DNA of 64,000 nucleotides from Poriferisodalis sp022821985 (GTDB lineage: Bacteria > Actinomycetota > Acidimicrobiia > Acidimicrobiales > Poriferisodalaceae): the NCBI RefSeq assembly GCF_965219595.1, contig NZ_OZ244781.1, positions 3,038,001 to 3,102,000 on the forward strand. Reading direction: 5' to 3'. Shown one piece after another: positions 1-9,099 of the stretch; within the stretch, counting starts at the first letter, position 1, and every line of letters starts with the position of its first letter. The notes under the pieces are model-generated. The model searched no databases. It was given only the letters and a program-made list of their open reading frames with translations, and was not told the origin of the DNA. The position numbers were made by a program, and so were the translations under genes.

Positions 1-1682
1 ACGGCAGTCTCGACGAGATCGAGGCCGACTTCGGCATTCGCCCGACGGATCTGCACCGGCCGTTCATCGACGAGCTGACACGCCCGAACCCCGACGACCC
101 CACTGGCCGCTCGACCATGCGACGTGTGCCCGAGGTGCTCGACTGCTGGTTCGAATCGGGATCCATGCCCTTCGCCCAGGTGCACTACCCGTTCGAGAAC
201 AAGGAGTGGTTCGAGAGGAACTTCCCGGCTGACTTCATCGTGGAGTACATCAACCAGACCCGCGGGTGGTTCTACACGCTCCACGTTCTGGCGGGAGCGC
301 TGTTCTCCCAGCCGGCGTTCCAGAACGTGATCTGCCATGGCGTGCTGCTGGCCGCCGACGGCAACAAGCTGTCCAAGCGGCTGCGGAACTACACCGAGCC
401 CACCGACATCTTCGCCAACCAGGGCTCCGATGCGCTGCGGTGGTACCTCATGGCGACGAACATTGTCCGGGGCGGCGATACGCGCATTTCCGACAGCGGC
501 ATCGACGAGGTCGCCCGGCAGGTGCTGATCCCGATCTGGAACTCATACGCATTCTTCACGCTGTACGCGAATGCCGATGGCTACGAGGCCAAGGTACGAG
601 CCGACTCTCCGCATGTGCTCGATCGCTACTTGCTGGCCAAGACCAGGGCCACGCTGGAATCAGTGACGAGAAGTTTCGACGCATACGATTTGCCGGGGGC
701 CGCCGCCGAGCTGCAGTCATTCATCGACGCGCTCAACAACTGGTACATCCGCCGCAGCCGGACACGCTTTTGGGGCGAATTCACCCGCGTCCTGTCCGCC
801 GAGGGCGGGACCACGGGCGAACCTGACGCCTTCGACACGCTGTACACGGTGCTGCGAATCTTTGCGGCCATGGCGGCCCCGCTGCTGCCAATGATCACCG
901 AAGAGATCTACAGCGGGCTGACCGGCGGTGACAGCGTGCACCTGAGCGACTGGCCCGACCCTGAGACGCTCCCGCTGGATCCTGATCTTGTTGAGCGGAT
1001 GGATGCCGTGCGCGCTGCGGCCTCCGCAGCGCTGCGAGTGCGCGAGGACGCCGGCTTGCGCGTCCGGCTGCCGCTGCACAGCGTGACCGTGGCTGGCGCC
1101 GGTGCCGAGCTGCTCGAACCGTTCGCGCAGCTTCTGGCCGAGGAGATCAACGTGCGGGAGGTGAAGCTCCGCAATGAGCTCGGCGACCTCGCAACCCATG
1201 TGCTGCGCCCAGACGGCTCGGTGCTGGGGCCGCGGTTGGGTGCCGCTGTTCAGGATGTCTTCGTGGCCGCTCGAACGGGCGACTGGAGCGTCACCGCCGA
1301 AGGCGGGGTGGCTGCCGGAAGCCACGAGCTGCGAGACGGCGAGTACCAGCTCGCTCTGCAACCTTCGGACCCGGCCACGACCTCGGTGCTGGAAGACCAG
1401 CAGCTGGTCGTGACGCTGGACGCCACGGTCACACCGGAGCTGGAGGCCGAAGGTGCAGCTCGCGATCTGATTCGCCACATCCAGCAAACGCGCAAGGAGC
1501 ACGGTCTCGAAGTCACCGACCGCGTCAGTCTGACGATCCGCTGGAGTCCGCCGAATCTAGATGCGATCCGTGAGCATGAGCCATTGGTGGAAGCCGCCGT
1601 GTTGGCGGAGGAGATCCACTGGCTCGATGGCAGCGACGAGCCTGATCTCGATCTGGCGGTCTGCTCGCGGGCGGCTGTCTAA
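1..1682 (+). CDS. ileS: Isoleucyl-tRNA synthetase, C-terminal part (5' end outside window)
   Basis: This class I aminoacyl-tRNA synthetase charges tRNA-Ile in the cytoplasm. The open frame runs in from the left edge (codons begin at base 3), so the N-terminal Rossmann half is missing. Visible are the strongly conserved DCWFESGSMPFAQ stretch, the KMSKS-type loop as NKLSKR near base 365, and the tRNA-binding anticodon domain beyond it. The C-terminus lacks the four-cysteine zinc motif of E. coli IleS and resembles the long IleS type of actinobacteria and eukaryotes. The stop overlaps the last codon of the convergent gene at 1679 by four bases, leaving no room for a separate terminator. Confidence 0.96.
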   Translation, partial: GSLDEIEADFGIRPTDLHRPFIDELTRPNPDDPTGRSTMRRVPEVLDCWFESGSMPFAQVHYPFENKEWFERNFPADFIVEYINQTRGWFYTLHVLAGALFSQPAFQNVICHGVLLAADGNKLSKRLRNYTEPTDIFANQGSDALRWYLMATNIVRGGDTRISDSGIDEVARQVLIPIWNSYAFFTLYANADGYEAKVRADSPHVLDRYLLAKTRATLESVTRSFDAYDLPGAAAELQSFIDALNNWYIRRSRTRFWGEFTRVLSAEGGTTGEPDAFDTLYTVLRIFAAMAAPLLPMITEEIYSGLTGGDSVHLSDWPDPETLPLDPDLVERMDAVRAAASAALRVREDAGLRVRLPLHSVTVAGAGAELLEPFAQLLAEEINVREVKLRNELGDLATHVLRPDGSVLGPRLGAAVQDVFVAARTGDWSVTAEGGVAAGSHELRDGEYQLALQPSDPATTSVLEDQQLVVTLDATVTPELEAEGAARDLIRHIQQTRKEHGLEVTDRVSLTIRWSPPNLDAIREHEPLVEAAVLAEEIHWLDGSDEPDLDLAVCSRAAV

Positions 1683-2383
1683 GCGGACAGGGGTTCCTTG
1701 CGGATCAGCGCATCGAGGAAGGGATCATCGAGTTCGTCGAGCTGGAGCGGTGCCCTATCCGCGTCGATCAGATCGCCGTCGGCTTCATCGGTGTCGTCGT
1801 CATCAGCGTCGTCCTGCGAGCCGGAACCGATCGATTCGTATGCGGCGTCAACCCGTTCGGCTGCGGCCAGCGGCGCGACGATCGACGGCATGGCCGCAGT
1901 ATCCGGCCCGGAGCGCACAGAATCCGCACTCGGCTCCGGTTCGTGCAGCACATCCACATCGCTCGCGGCGCCAGCGTCGGAGCCGGTGCCGTCCTCGAAC
2001 GGTTCATCGTCGATGTCCGGCTCTGCGACCTCGGTGACCTCGACGGTGTAACCCGCGTCAGCCAGCGTCCTCGATATCTCGGACCGTACGAGACCCGACA
2101 GCGCCTCGGTGAGGTCGTCGCTCGCCGTTTTGAACGCTTCGTCCAGTGCCTGGCTGCCTGCCGCCTGCAATGCGGCAAGTGCATCGGCAATCTGCGCCAC
2201 CGTCTCGGGTGACAGCCGCACTTCCACGGGCTGTGCAGGCCCTCCCGATTCGACGCTGCTCATGCGCTGGTCGATCTCGGATACTTGCGCTGCGAGCGTC
2301 GCTAGCTGCGCACCGATCGTCTCGAGCAAGCCCTCGCCCTCGGTATCGGAGGGTTCGACGGGGGGAGAATCAGGGCTCGCCAT
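1679..2383 (-). CDS. Acidic coiled-coil protein of unknown function at the end of the dcw operon
   Basis: I do not recognise this 234-residue protein. Residues about 15-45 and 65-105 are rich in Ala, Leu, Glu and Ser and could form helices or coiled coils. The second half is very acidic (long Asp/Glu runs) and likely disordered. There is no signal peptide or membrane segment. It is the last gene of the division operon, 21 bases after yggT, where many actinobacteria have divIVA/wag31. It lacks the conserved DivIVA N-terminal motif. A divisome or polarity role is only an inference from position. Confidence 0.7.
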   Translation of the reverse strand: MASPDSPPVEPSDTEGEGLLETIGAQLATLAAQVSEIDQRMSSVESGGPAQPVEVRLSPETVAQIADALAALQAAGSQALDEAFKTASDDLTEALSGLVRSEISRTLADAGYTVEVTEVAEPDIDDEPFEDGTGSDAGAASDVDVLHEPEPSADSVRSGPDTAAMPSIVAPLAAAERVDAAYESIGSGSQDDADDDDTDEADGDLIDADRAPLQLDELDDPFLDALIRKEPLSA

Positions 2384-2404
2384 GGCGCGGAATGTACCAG
2401 CGTC

Positions 2405-2659
2405 TCAGCATCCCAGCAGCATGCCCGCCACGAAGACCTGCAACCCGATGATCAGCACGATCGGTGACAGGTCGAGCGCCACCCGGCCGAGTCGCACTGC
2501 GGGCAGTGCTCGCCGCAGTGGACCCATGACAGGCTCAGTAATGCGCACCAGCCAAGTTCGCACCACCATGACTGGGCTCTCGGGAGCAAGCGGGATCCAG
2601 CTGAACAGCACACGCGCAAAGATGGCGAACACGTAGAGCGATATCAGCGTGCACAGCAT
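2405..2659 (-). CDS. YggT family membrane protein
   Basis: An 84-residue integral membrane protein with two hydrophobic segments, about residues 3-22 and 62-82. Between them lies the family's characteristic stretch with RVLFSWIP and, further on, EPVMGPLRR. YggT proteins lie next to sepF and the PLP-protein gene in most Gram-positive dcw clusters, and the same order is seen here. Their biochemical role is not settled. The gene begins 36 bases after sepF and is followed 21 bases later by the acidic protein gene, so it is probably co-transcribed with both. Confidence 0.9.
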   Translation of the reverse strand: MLCTLISLYVFAIFARVLFSWIPLAPESPVMVVRTWLVRITEPVMGPLRRALPAVRLGRVALDLSPIVLIIGLQVFVAGMLLGC

Positions 2660-2695
2660 CTCATCGCTCCGCTTGGTGGTCCGCGCCGGAGCGTC

Positions 2696-3208
2696 TCAGC
2701 GGCCGACGTCCTGCACGGAGGCGTCCTGTGCAGCAACTGCATGATGCTCGCTGTCGCTGACGACGACATTTGCCGGCACGAGCATGTACACGGCGTTTGC
2801 GACCTTGCGCATCTCGCCGTCGCGGGCGTAGCACAACCCGCTGGCGAAATCGAGGAGCCGGCGAGCGGTATCACGATCGAGCCCCTGCAAGTTCAAGATG
2901 ATCGGTTGATCGCGCTTGAAGCGATCTCCGATCTGCTGTGCATCATCGAACATCCGCGGCATCAGCACGAACGGCTGTGCTGTCGATGTGGCGACGCTAC
3001 GCACGGCCGACGTCGGTGCGGCCGGTGCAGCTTGTGGCGTCGCCGCCGCTGGTCGCTCAACCACGGTGACGCCGCTCTGGCCGGTCTGATCGGCGAACGC
3101 CTCAGCCGCGGGCATGTCGCCCGGCATAGCGCGTTCGGGAGGCGACGCATAGCTGTCATCCGGGCCCAAGCCCAGATAGCTCATTGCCTGCTTCATGAAC
3201 GATGCCAT
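2696..3208 (-). CDS. sepF: Cell division protein SepF
   Basis: SepF tethers FtsZ to the membrane and is the main FtsZ anchor in actinobacteria that lack FtsA and ZipA. The protein starts MASFMKQAMSYLGLG, an amphipathic membrane-binding helix, followed by a flexible linker rich in Ala and Pro. The globular DUF552 domain covers roughly the last 85 residues, with the typical RMFDDAQQIGDRFK and ILNLQGLD segments. I chose the ATG at 3208 because a GAGG sequence lies about ten bases upstream. An in-frame start at 3226 would add six residues. No ftsA gene is present in the cluster, consistent with SepF being the anchor. Confidence 0.95.
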   Translation of the reverse strand: MASFMKQAMSYLGLGPDDSYASPPERAMPGDMPAAEAFADQTGQSGVTVVERPAAATPQAAPAAPTSAVRSVATSTAQPFVLMPRMFDDAQQIGDRFKRDQPIILNLQGLDRDTARRLLDFASGLCYARDGEMRKVANAVYMLVPANVVVSDSEHHAVAAQDASVQDVGR

Positions 3209-3283
3209 GCAGAACCTCGGTGACAACAGTCCCGATCAGAAGACTGCCTCAGTCGGACAGGGTACCGACTTGTCAAGTTGCGG

Positions 3284-3967
3284 TCAGGCACCCCGCGCTG
3301 AGATATTTCGCGGCGGACGATTGCCGAACAGGGCAGTCCCGATGCGCACCATCGTCGAGCCGGCTCTGACCGCCGCCTCGAGATCCGCACTCATCCCCAT
3401 GCAGCGGTGCTCGAGCTCATAGCGATCGGCGAACCGGGCCACCTCGCCGAAAGCCTTTTCGATCTCAGGCGGCGAACCCTGCGGACCAATGGCCATGCAA
3501 CCCGCCACATCGAGCCCCTCCCGACGGGCGGCAGCCACCAGCGACGAGGCCTCGCCGGGCGGGCAACCGCCCTGCGTGGCACTGCCGCTGACGTCAAGCT
3601 GCACGAAGATGGCAGCACCCGGATCGTGGCGCGCTATTTCGGACACCAACCGCGCCCGGTCCACGCTCTGCCACACGTCTACCACTCCGGCCAGTTGCCG
3701 GACCTTGTTCGACTGCAACCGCCCAATGAAGTGGATCTCCAGTGCCGCCTTGGTCGCTGCGTCCACCTCGTTCCACTTGCCGTGCAGTTCCTGGGCGTAG
3801 TTCTCACCGATCATCGCCAAACCGGCATGAGCTGCAGCTTCGATTGCCGCGCTGTCGAAGCCCTTGGTCACCGCCATGATGCCGACGTGAGCAACATCGC
3901 CGCCGGCATCGGTTATCCGCTGCTTGACGCGCTCGGTGCGACGGCGGACCTCCTCGGCCTCAATCAT
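3284..3967 (-). CDS. YggS/PROSC family pyridoxal-phosphate homeostasis protein
   Basis: A 227-residue PLP-binding protein with the fold-type III barrel of the YggS/PLPBP family, thought to buffer free pyridoxal phosphate. The PLP lysine is in the MAVTKGF motif at about residue 35. Other family hallmarks are IGENYAQE, HFIGRLQSNK and MGMSADLEAA near the C-terminus, the last being the phosphate-binding segment. Its ATG lies inside the end of pgeF (8-base overlap), and the order ftsZ-pgeF-yggS-sepF-yggT is classical for Gram-positive dcw operons. Confidence 0.95.
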   Translation of the reverse strand: MIEAEEVRRRTERVKQRITDAGGDVAHVGIMAVTKGFDSAAIEAAAHAGLAMIGENYAQELHGKWNEVDAATKAALEIHFIGRLQSNKVRQLAGVVDVWQSVDRARLVSEIARHDPGAAIFVQLDVSGSATQGGCPPGEASSLVAAARREGLDVAGCMAIGPQGSPPEIEKAFGEVARFADRYELEHRCMGMSADLEAAVRAGSTMVRIGTALFGNRPPRNISARGA

Positions 3968-4613
3968 CGATCAGCTCGCCTGCCGGCTCAGCCTCGAGGC
4001 CTACCAGCATCGCCGTCCGGCCCTGTTCGGCACGGGCTCGATGCGAAAAATAGCGCTCATCCGAAGCGGTGCAACGGCCGATCTCGCTGTCGATGACGGC
4101 CCCGTGCCGTCGCAGCTCCAGTCGCGTGGCCTCGCCGAGATCGAGCGACGGGGTGCCCCAGTGCGTCGTGCTCGACACCGAGGGCCCGAGTGCCGCGCTG
4201 GCAGCCTCCAGTTGATCGACGCCGAATTCGTACTGCAGCGGGCCGATGTGGGGCCCGACAATGGCTCGGGGGTGACGGATCCCGTGACGGCCGAGTTCGG
4301 CGAGGGTTGCCGAGATGACGCCGTCGAGCAGGCCTCGCCATCCTGCGTGGATGGCTGCGACCGCCGCACAGCCTGCTCTGTCGGTGCCGTACAGGGCAAT
4401 CGGCACACAGTCGGCGGTTCTCACAGCCAGTGTCGCTCGTGGTATCGATGTCCACGCGGCGTCCGCGCAGGCACCCTGGTGCTCTCCTGGTCGTCCGACC
4501 TCAACAACTCGCGTGCCATGGACCTGCCGCAGGACGGTCACGTTGCCGGGGGCGGATCCGTCGATGGGAGCGCAGTCACCGTCGGAGCGCTCAGTGACCG
4601 AAATCCGCACCAT
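3960..4613 (-). CDS. pgeF: PgeF/YfiH family purine nucleoside phosphorylase / polyphenol oxidase-like protein
   Basis: Member of the DUF152/laccase-like family; characterised members have purine nucleoside phosphorylase and deaminase activity, and E. coli PgeF edits misincorporated muropeptides. The three metal or catalytic ligand sites are visible: QVHG (His), RTADCVPI (Cys) and AIHAGWRG (His). The start is uncertain. ATG 4613 gives MVRISVTERSDGD, which matches the short N-terminus of actinobacterial members. ATG 4646 is the only other in-frame ATG downstream of the ftsZ stop. Either choice leaves a gap of over 100 bases after ftsZ, unusual in this tightly overlapping operon. The last bases overlap yggS. 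Confidence 0.9.
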   Translation of the reverse strand: MVRISVTERSDGDCAPIDGSAPGNVTVLRQVHGTRVVEVGRPGEHQGACADAAWTSIPRATLAVRTADCVPIALYGTDRAGCAAVAAIHAGWRGLLDGVISATLAELGRHGIRHPRAIVGPHIGPLQYEFGVDQLEAASAALGPSVSSTTHWGTPSLDLGEATRLELRRHGAVIDSEIGRCTASDERYFSHRARAEQGRTAMLVGLEAEPAGELIDD

Positions 4614-4752
4614 GCTGTTACCACAGCGGCGGCGCAGCGTCAGCATCCGAAGTGCCCGCCGGTGTGGCGCGTCGAGCCGCGCAGCCTCGCTGGGAGGCCG
4701 CGACCGGCGTCGATGTACAGCAGTCTGGAGTGGTTGCGACGTAACCCAGGCG

Positions 4753-5829
4753 TCACCGCAGGAAGCTGGGCACGTCGAACGACTCGTCGTCCTCGTCGAG
4801 GTCACCGAATGGGTCAGCCACATCGCCGGACTCCTCCGAGGCTGCGTAGTCGCCCAGCGCAGCACCTCCAGAGCGACCCGGTCCGTATCGGTCGAAACCT
4901 GCAGCGATGACCGTTACACGGATCTCTTCCCCGAGTGAATCGTCGATGACCGTGCCGAAGATGATGTTGGCCTCGGCGTGCGCCACTTCGCGGATGACTT
5001 CTGCCGCTTCGTTGACTTCGAACAGCCCGAGCTCCGGCCCCGCGGCAATGTTCAGCAAGATGCCGCGAGCACCGTCGATGGATTCCTCGAGCAACGACGA
5101 CGAGACGGCCTGTCGAGCCGCATTCTTGGAGCGGTTCTCGCCATGGGCACGGCCGATCCCCATCAGGGCGGTGCCGGCGCTCGACATGATTGCCTTGACG
5201 TCGGCGAAATCGGTATTGATGAGGCCCGGCGTGGTGATCAGCCCCGAGATGCCGGAAACGCCCTCGCGCAGCACGTCGTCGGCCATGCGGAAGGCATCGA
5301 TGATCGACGTGTGCTCGCTTGCCACGGTCAGCAGCCGATCATTCGGGATCACGATCAGCGTGTCGACGCGCTCCTTCAGCCGCTCGATGCCCTGTTCGGC
5401 CTGGATCTGCCGACGTTTGCCTTCGAAGGCAAACGGGCGCGTGACCACCCCGATCGTCAGCGCTCCTACTTCCTTGGAGACCTCTGCCACCACCGGAGCG
5501 CCTCCGGTGCCGGTGCCGCCGCCTTCCCCGGCCGTGATGAACACCATGTCCGCACCCTGCAACGCTTCGGCGATCTCGTCACGGTGCTCTTCAGCAGCTC
5601 GCGTGCCGATTTCGGGATCGCTGCCGGCGCCGAGTCCGCGCGTCAGCTGACGGCCGATGTCCAGCTTGACGTCGGCGTCGCTCAACAGCAGGGCTTGGGC
5701 ATCGGTATTGACGGCGATGAACTCGACCCCGCCCAAACCGAAATCGATCATGCGGTTGACGGCATTTGAGCCGCCGCCCCCGACGCCCACCACCTTGATG
5801 ACTGCCACGTAGTTCTGTGGTGAGGCCAC
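4753..5829 (-). CDS. ftsZ: Cell division GTPase FtsZ
   Basis: FtsZ is the tubulin homologue that forms the cytokinetic ring. The tubulin signature GEGGGTGTGGAP (about residues 101-112) binds GTP, and the T7 synergy loop NTDFADVK (about 205-212) supplies the catalytic aspartates. The body is followed by a short acidic linker and the C-terminal peptide DVPSFLR, which contacts SepF in actinobacteria. I prefer the GTG at 5829 because AAGGAG lies five bases upstream and the product then starts like other actinobacterial FtsZ proteins. A GTG at 5847 would add six residues. The 131-base gap to ftsQ could hold an internal promoter, as is common before ftsZ, but I see no clear match. Confidence 0.98.
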   Translation of the reverse strand: MASPQNYVAVIKVVGVGGGGSNAVNRMIDFGLGGVEFIAVNTDAQALLLSDADVKLDIGRQLTRGLGAGSDPEIGTRAAEEHRDEIAEALQGADMVFITAGEGGGTGTGGAPVVAEVSKEVGALTIGVVTRPFAFEGKRRQIQAEQGIERLKERVDTLIVIPNDRLLTVASEHTSIIDAFRMADDVLREGVSGISGLITTPGLINTDFADVKAIMSSAGTALMGIGRAHGENRSKNAARQAVSSSLLEESIDGARGILLNIAAGPELGLFEVNEAAEVIREVAHAEANIIFGTVIDDSLGEEIRVTVIAAGFDRYGPGRSGGAALGDYAASEESGDVADPFGDLDEDDESFDVPSFLR

Positions 5830-5960
5830 AGGGCTCCTTGCGTTCACTGGCCGGCCGCGACATCAGACGTGCCGCCGACGGGCACCTTCTACGGGAAAAT
5901 AGCGCAATTGACGACAGTACTGATGCCTCTGTCGATCGGCAAGACCCTGCGCTCAGCCTC

Positions 5961-6713
5961 TTAGCCCGACGGGCGGAGCACCGGCAGGTGCGGAACCGAC
6001 ACATCCAAGATGGCATCGGAGGCCGTCATCTCTCCGATGATCGCAGCAATCGCGGCCGTTTTGGCCCCGATTGCCGACTCGTCTCCCAGCGCGACCTCCA
6101 GCACGAGATCTCCTGGCTGTTGCCGTACACGAGCGCGAATGTCCCCGCGCCTATCCCGCCACAGTGCGGCAATCTCGAACTCCGGCTGCCCGTGCGCTGC
6201 ACCCAATGCGGCGAGCAGCGCATCCGCATCGCTTGCGAGGAAGGCACCCGGTTCGGGCGCAGCAGCAATGCCTGACAAGCGCGGAAGTTCGGGCACCACG
6301 GCGAGCGGTGATGTGAGGACGCGACCTTCGATGTCGATGAGTACCCAACTGCCGGGAGCGGCGAGTGCAATCGCCGCCGGGGTGCGCTCGATGACATCGA
6401 CATCCACCGTTGCAGGCCATCGCCTTTGGACTCGGGCGTCGGCGACCCAGGGCAAGCTCTCAAGTGACCGTTCTGCTTCGCCGGCGTCGAGTGTTCCCAT
6501 AAAATCTCCCGGACGGATATCGGCGGCTTCGTATGCCTCGTCATAACTCACGCGATGCAAACCGCTGAAATGGATCCGATCGACTTGGAAGGTGCCGGCC
6601 GCGAGAAAGATCGTCGCGACTGCTGCGGCAACCGCAGCAAGCGCCGCCACGATCAGCCACCGGCGCCGGCGCCGTCGTTGCTGCTCGGCAGGCTTCGTAT
6701 CCTCCTCCGACAT
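5961..6713 (-). CDS. ftsQ: Cell division protein FtsQ/DivIB
   Basis: A bitopic membrane protein of the divisome that links early and late division proteins with FtsL. The 250 residues start with a short basic cytoplasmic tail (a run of arginines at about 13-18) and one membrane span at about 19-42. A POTRA domain (about 46-115) follows, starting FQVDRIHFSGLHRVSY. The FtsQ beta domain includes WPATVDVDVIERTPAA. The ATG is three bases downstream of the murB stop, so the two are co-translated or nearly so. Confidence 0.93.
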   Translation of the reverse strand: MSEEDTKPAEQQRRRRRRWLIVAALAAVAAAVATIFLAAGTFQVDRIHFSGLHRVSYDEAYEAADIRPGDFMGTLDAGEAERSLESLPWVADARVQRRWPATVDVDVIERTPAAIALAAPGSWVLIDIEGRVLTSPLAVVPELPRLSGIAAAPEPGAFLASDADALLAALGAAHGQPEFEIAALWRDRRGDIRARVRQQPGDLVLEVALGDESAIGAKTAAIAAIIGEMTASDAILDVSVPHLPVLRPSG

Positions 6714-6716
6714 CGT

Positions 6717-7676
6717 TCAAGACGGTGTCGGGGCCGTCTCGAAGCCGACCATGCGGACTTCGGGTTGCAGCACGATGCCGGTCGACTCGGCGACACGGCG
6801 CCTGATTTCGGCCATGAGTGCGACGACATCTGCCGCCGTGCCGTCGGGATCCGACACAATGAAATTGGCGTGCAGGCGCGACACCTCGGCAGTGCCGATG
6901 CGCAGTCCCCGAAGACCCGTCTGGTCGATGTGAGCTCCTGCGGACTCGGCGGGCGGGTTCATGAAGACCGAACCGGAGTTCTGTCCGCCAGGCTGGTGCT
7001 CTCTGCGCCAGCGGACGATGTCCGCGATCTGATCGGTCACCTTCGACGAGGGAGCTCGCCGCCCACTCAGCCGGGCACGAACCACGACGTGACGGTTCTG
7101 GAGACCGCTGCTGCGGTAGTTCAGGTCGAGCGTGCTGACATCGCGGGTCGCTCCGGTCCCGGCTTCCAGATCGACGATGTCAGCGTCGATCAAGCACGAC
7201 GCCATATCGCTGCCGTGCCCTCCCGCATTCATGCGCACGGCCCCGCCCACAGAACCCGGCACACCAACGGCCCATTCCAGGCCGCCGATGCCTGGCACAG
7301 CACACTGCCGCGCGAGCACCGGCAATGCCGCCGCTGCGCCAGCAGTGACCGTGGCGTTCGCACGATCGAATTCGATTTGGGCATAGGCATCGCCGAGAAA
7401 GAGTGCGATGCCCTCGAATCCCCGGTCTGCGACAAGCAGGTTCGATCCGCGTCCGACGATGAGTATCTCCAGCCCGGACGTTGCTGCGGCCTCTGCCGCG
7501 CGTTGCAGGTCGGACAGGCCATTTGCCACATAGGCCACCGCTGCCGGACCGCCGACTCTCGAAGTGGTCAATGCGCCCAGCGGGGCATTCACGCGAGCAT
7601 CGTCGCCGAGCACGGTCGCAGCACGTCGAACTGCATCGGGATCTGACCACTGCTCAGGAAACATGCAGCATCTCAT
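6717..7676 (-). CDS. murB: UDP-N-acetylenolpyruvoylglucosamine reductase MurB
   Basis: FAD/NADPH enzyme that reduces the enolpyruvyl group to give UDP-MurNAc in the cytoplasm. The FAD-binding domain is marked by LTTSRVGGPA and LIVGRGSNLLVADRGF. The substrate-binding half has GLEWAVGVPGSVGGAVRMNAG, NYRSS, and the catalytic Ser/Glu region NSGSVFMNPP with the tyrosine loop of type II enzymes missing or shortened. The frame opens at ATG 7676. A second ATG at 7664, overlapping the murC stop by 11 bases, is an equally plausible start and changes only four residues. Confidence 0.96.
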   Translation of the reverse strand: MRCCMFPEQWSDPDAVRRAATVLGDDARVNAPLGALTTSRVGGPAAVAYVANGLSDLQRAAEAAATSGLEILIVGRGSNLLVADRGFEGIALFLGDAYAQIEFDRANATVTAGAAAALPVLARQCAVPGIGGLEWAVGVPGSVGGAVRMNAGGHGSDMASCLIDADIVDLEAGTGATRDVSTLDLNYRSSGLQNRHVVVRARLSGRRAPSSKVTDQIADIVRWRREHQPGGQNSGSVFMNPPAESAGAHIDQTGLRGLRIGTAEVSRLHANFIVSDPDGTAADVVALMAEIRRRVAESTGIVLQPEVRMVGFETAPTPS

Positions 7677-9099
7677 CTGCGAGCGTCGTCAGGTCGCCGG
7701 CGCCCAAGGTGAGGCACAGGTCGCCCGAACGCAGGCTGGTGCGTAGGTAGGAACGCAGTTCGGCCCGTCCCGGGAGGTAGGCCACCGACGCGTACGGATG
7801 GGAATCGAGCACGGCACCGAGCACCAGCTCGGTGGACACACCAGGCCGAGGCACCTCGCCGGCGGCGTAAATGTCGGTGAGGACCAGCTGGTCGGCATCA
7901 GCGAAGGAATCCGCAAAGTCCTGCCAGAGCGCTGCTGTCCGCGAGTAGCGATGCGGCTGGAACACGGCGACAATCCGCTTCCAGCCTCCGCTGCGGGCTG
8001 CGGCGATCGCAGCGGTTACCTCGGTGGGCAAGTGCGCATAGTCATCGATGAACGACACCCCATCACGCTCGCCGCGTCGCTCGAATCGTCTGGCCACGCC
8101 GGCAAATCGACCGAGGGCGTCGATCATCGGTGACGCCGCGGCTCCAAGCTCAAGTGCCGCCGCAAGAGCGCCGGCCGCATTCGCCACGTTGTGCAGCCCA
8201 GGCAGCGGCAGCTCGCAACGGCCGATCGACGTCGTGCCGCTGACCAATTCGAAGCCCGCACCGGTACGAGAGCTGTGCGCGCTGGTGATCCGGTAGTCGG
8301 CACCCGGAGCGCTTCCGTAGGTCACACAGCCGCCGACGCGCTCGGCTAGCGCGGCAGCCTGCTGGTCATCGGCACACACGATGCGTGGCCCTCCAGCACG
8401 GCTGACGAACTTCTCGAATGCAGCAGCGAGGTCGTCAAAACTGCCGTAATGGTCGAGGTGGTCAGGCTCAACGTTCGTCACGACCACCGCATCGGCACCC
8501 AGCTCCAGAAATGTCCCGTCAGACTCGTCTGCTTCGACAACGAACCACTCCCCCGCTGTGTCCCAGACGGCACCGGAGCCAATTTCGTTCACCTCGCCGC
8601 CCACGAGGAATGACGGGTGTTCACCGGCTGCGACCAGGCACAGTGCCAGCATTGACGAGGTGGTCGTCTTGCCATGGGTTCCGCCGACCGCCAGCGTCTG
8701 CTTGCACCGGCAGATCCCTGAGAGCAGCTCAGCTCGGCTGAGCACCGGAATGCCCCGGCGGCGGGCCTCGACGAGCTCTACATTGCCTTGGGGCACCGCA
8801 CTCGAATGGGCCACGATGTCCGCCGAGCCGATGTTGGCGGCATCATGACCGATCACGACCCGGGCACCGTGAGCTGCGAGCCGCGTCATGCCGGGGCCTG
8901 CTCTCAGGTCGCTGCCGCTGACGGCGTGGCCCATCTCGGCGAGGACCAACCCGATGGCGTTCATGCCGGCGCCGCCGGCTCCCACCAGATGGATGGTGCG
9001 AGGCTCCCCAAGGTCGGGAGACTGACCCGACGGCTCCTGGGTCAGGGGCGCTGGTTCGACGGATGGCGACGTGGTCACGTTGTGTGCTTTCTCGGCCAA
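7654..9099 (-). CDS. murC: UDP-N-acetylmuramate--L-alanine ligase MurC
   Basis: ATP-dependent Mur ligase that adds L-Ala to UDP-MurNAc. The N-terminal Rossmann domain starts HLVGAGGAGMNAIG. The ATP-binding P-loop is GGTHGKTTTSSM, and the central domain has EADESDGTF and the NVEPDHLDHYG metal-binding segment. The C-terminal domain contains DDYAHLPTEV and FQPHRYSRT, both typical of MurC. The start could be the TTG at 9099, which has GAGG five bases upstream. The GTG at 9078 is also possible and would form a GTGA overlap with the murG stop. The protein has a non-conserved N-terminal extension either way. Confidence 0.96.
   Translation of the reverse strand: MAEKAHNVTTSPSVEPAPLTQEPSGQSPDLGEPRTIHLVGAGGAGMNAIGLVLAEMGHAVSGSDLRAGPGMTRLAAHGARVVIGHDAANIGSADIVAHSSAVPQGNVELVEARRRGIPVLSRAELLSGICRCKQTLAVGGTHGKTTTSSMLALCLVAAGEHPSFLVGGEVNEIGSGAVWDTAGEWFVVEADESDGTFLELGADAVVVTNVEPDHLDHYGSFDDLAAAFEKFVSRAGGPRIVCADDQQAAALAERVGGCVTYGSAPGADYRITSAHSSRTGAGFELVSGTTSIGRCELPLPGLHNVANAAGALAAALELGAAASPMIDALGRFAGVARRFERRGERDGVSFIDDYAHLPTEVTAAIAAARSGGWKRIVAVFQPHRYSRTAALWQDFADSFADADQLVLTDIYAAGEVPRPGVSTELVLGAVLDSHPYASVAYLPGRAELRSYLRTSLRSGDLCLTLGAGDLTTLADEMLHVS

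Noticed and set aside
4753..5829. FtsZ signature reads GGGTGTGGAP rather than GGGTGTGAAP
   Set aside because: The Gly-Gly-Ala form is normal in actinobacterial FtsZ and is not an unusual change.
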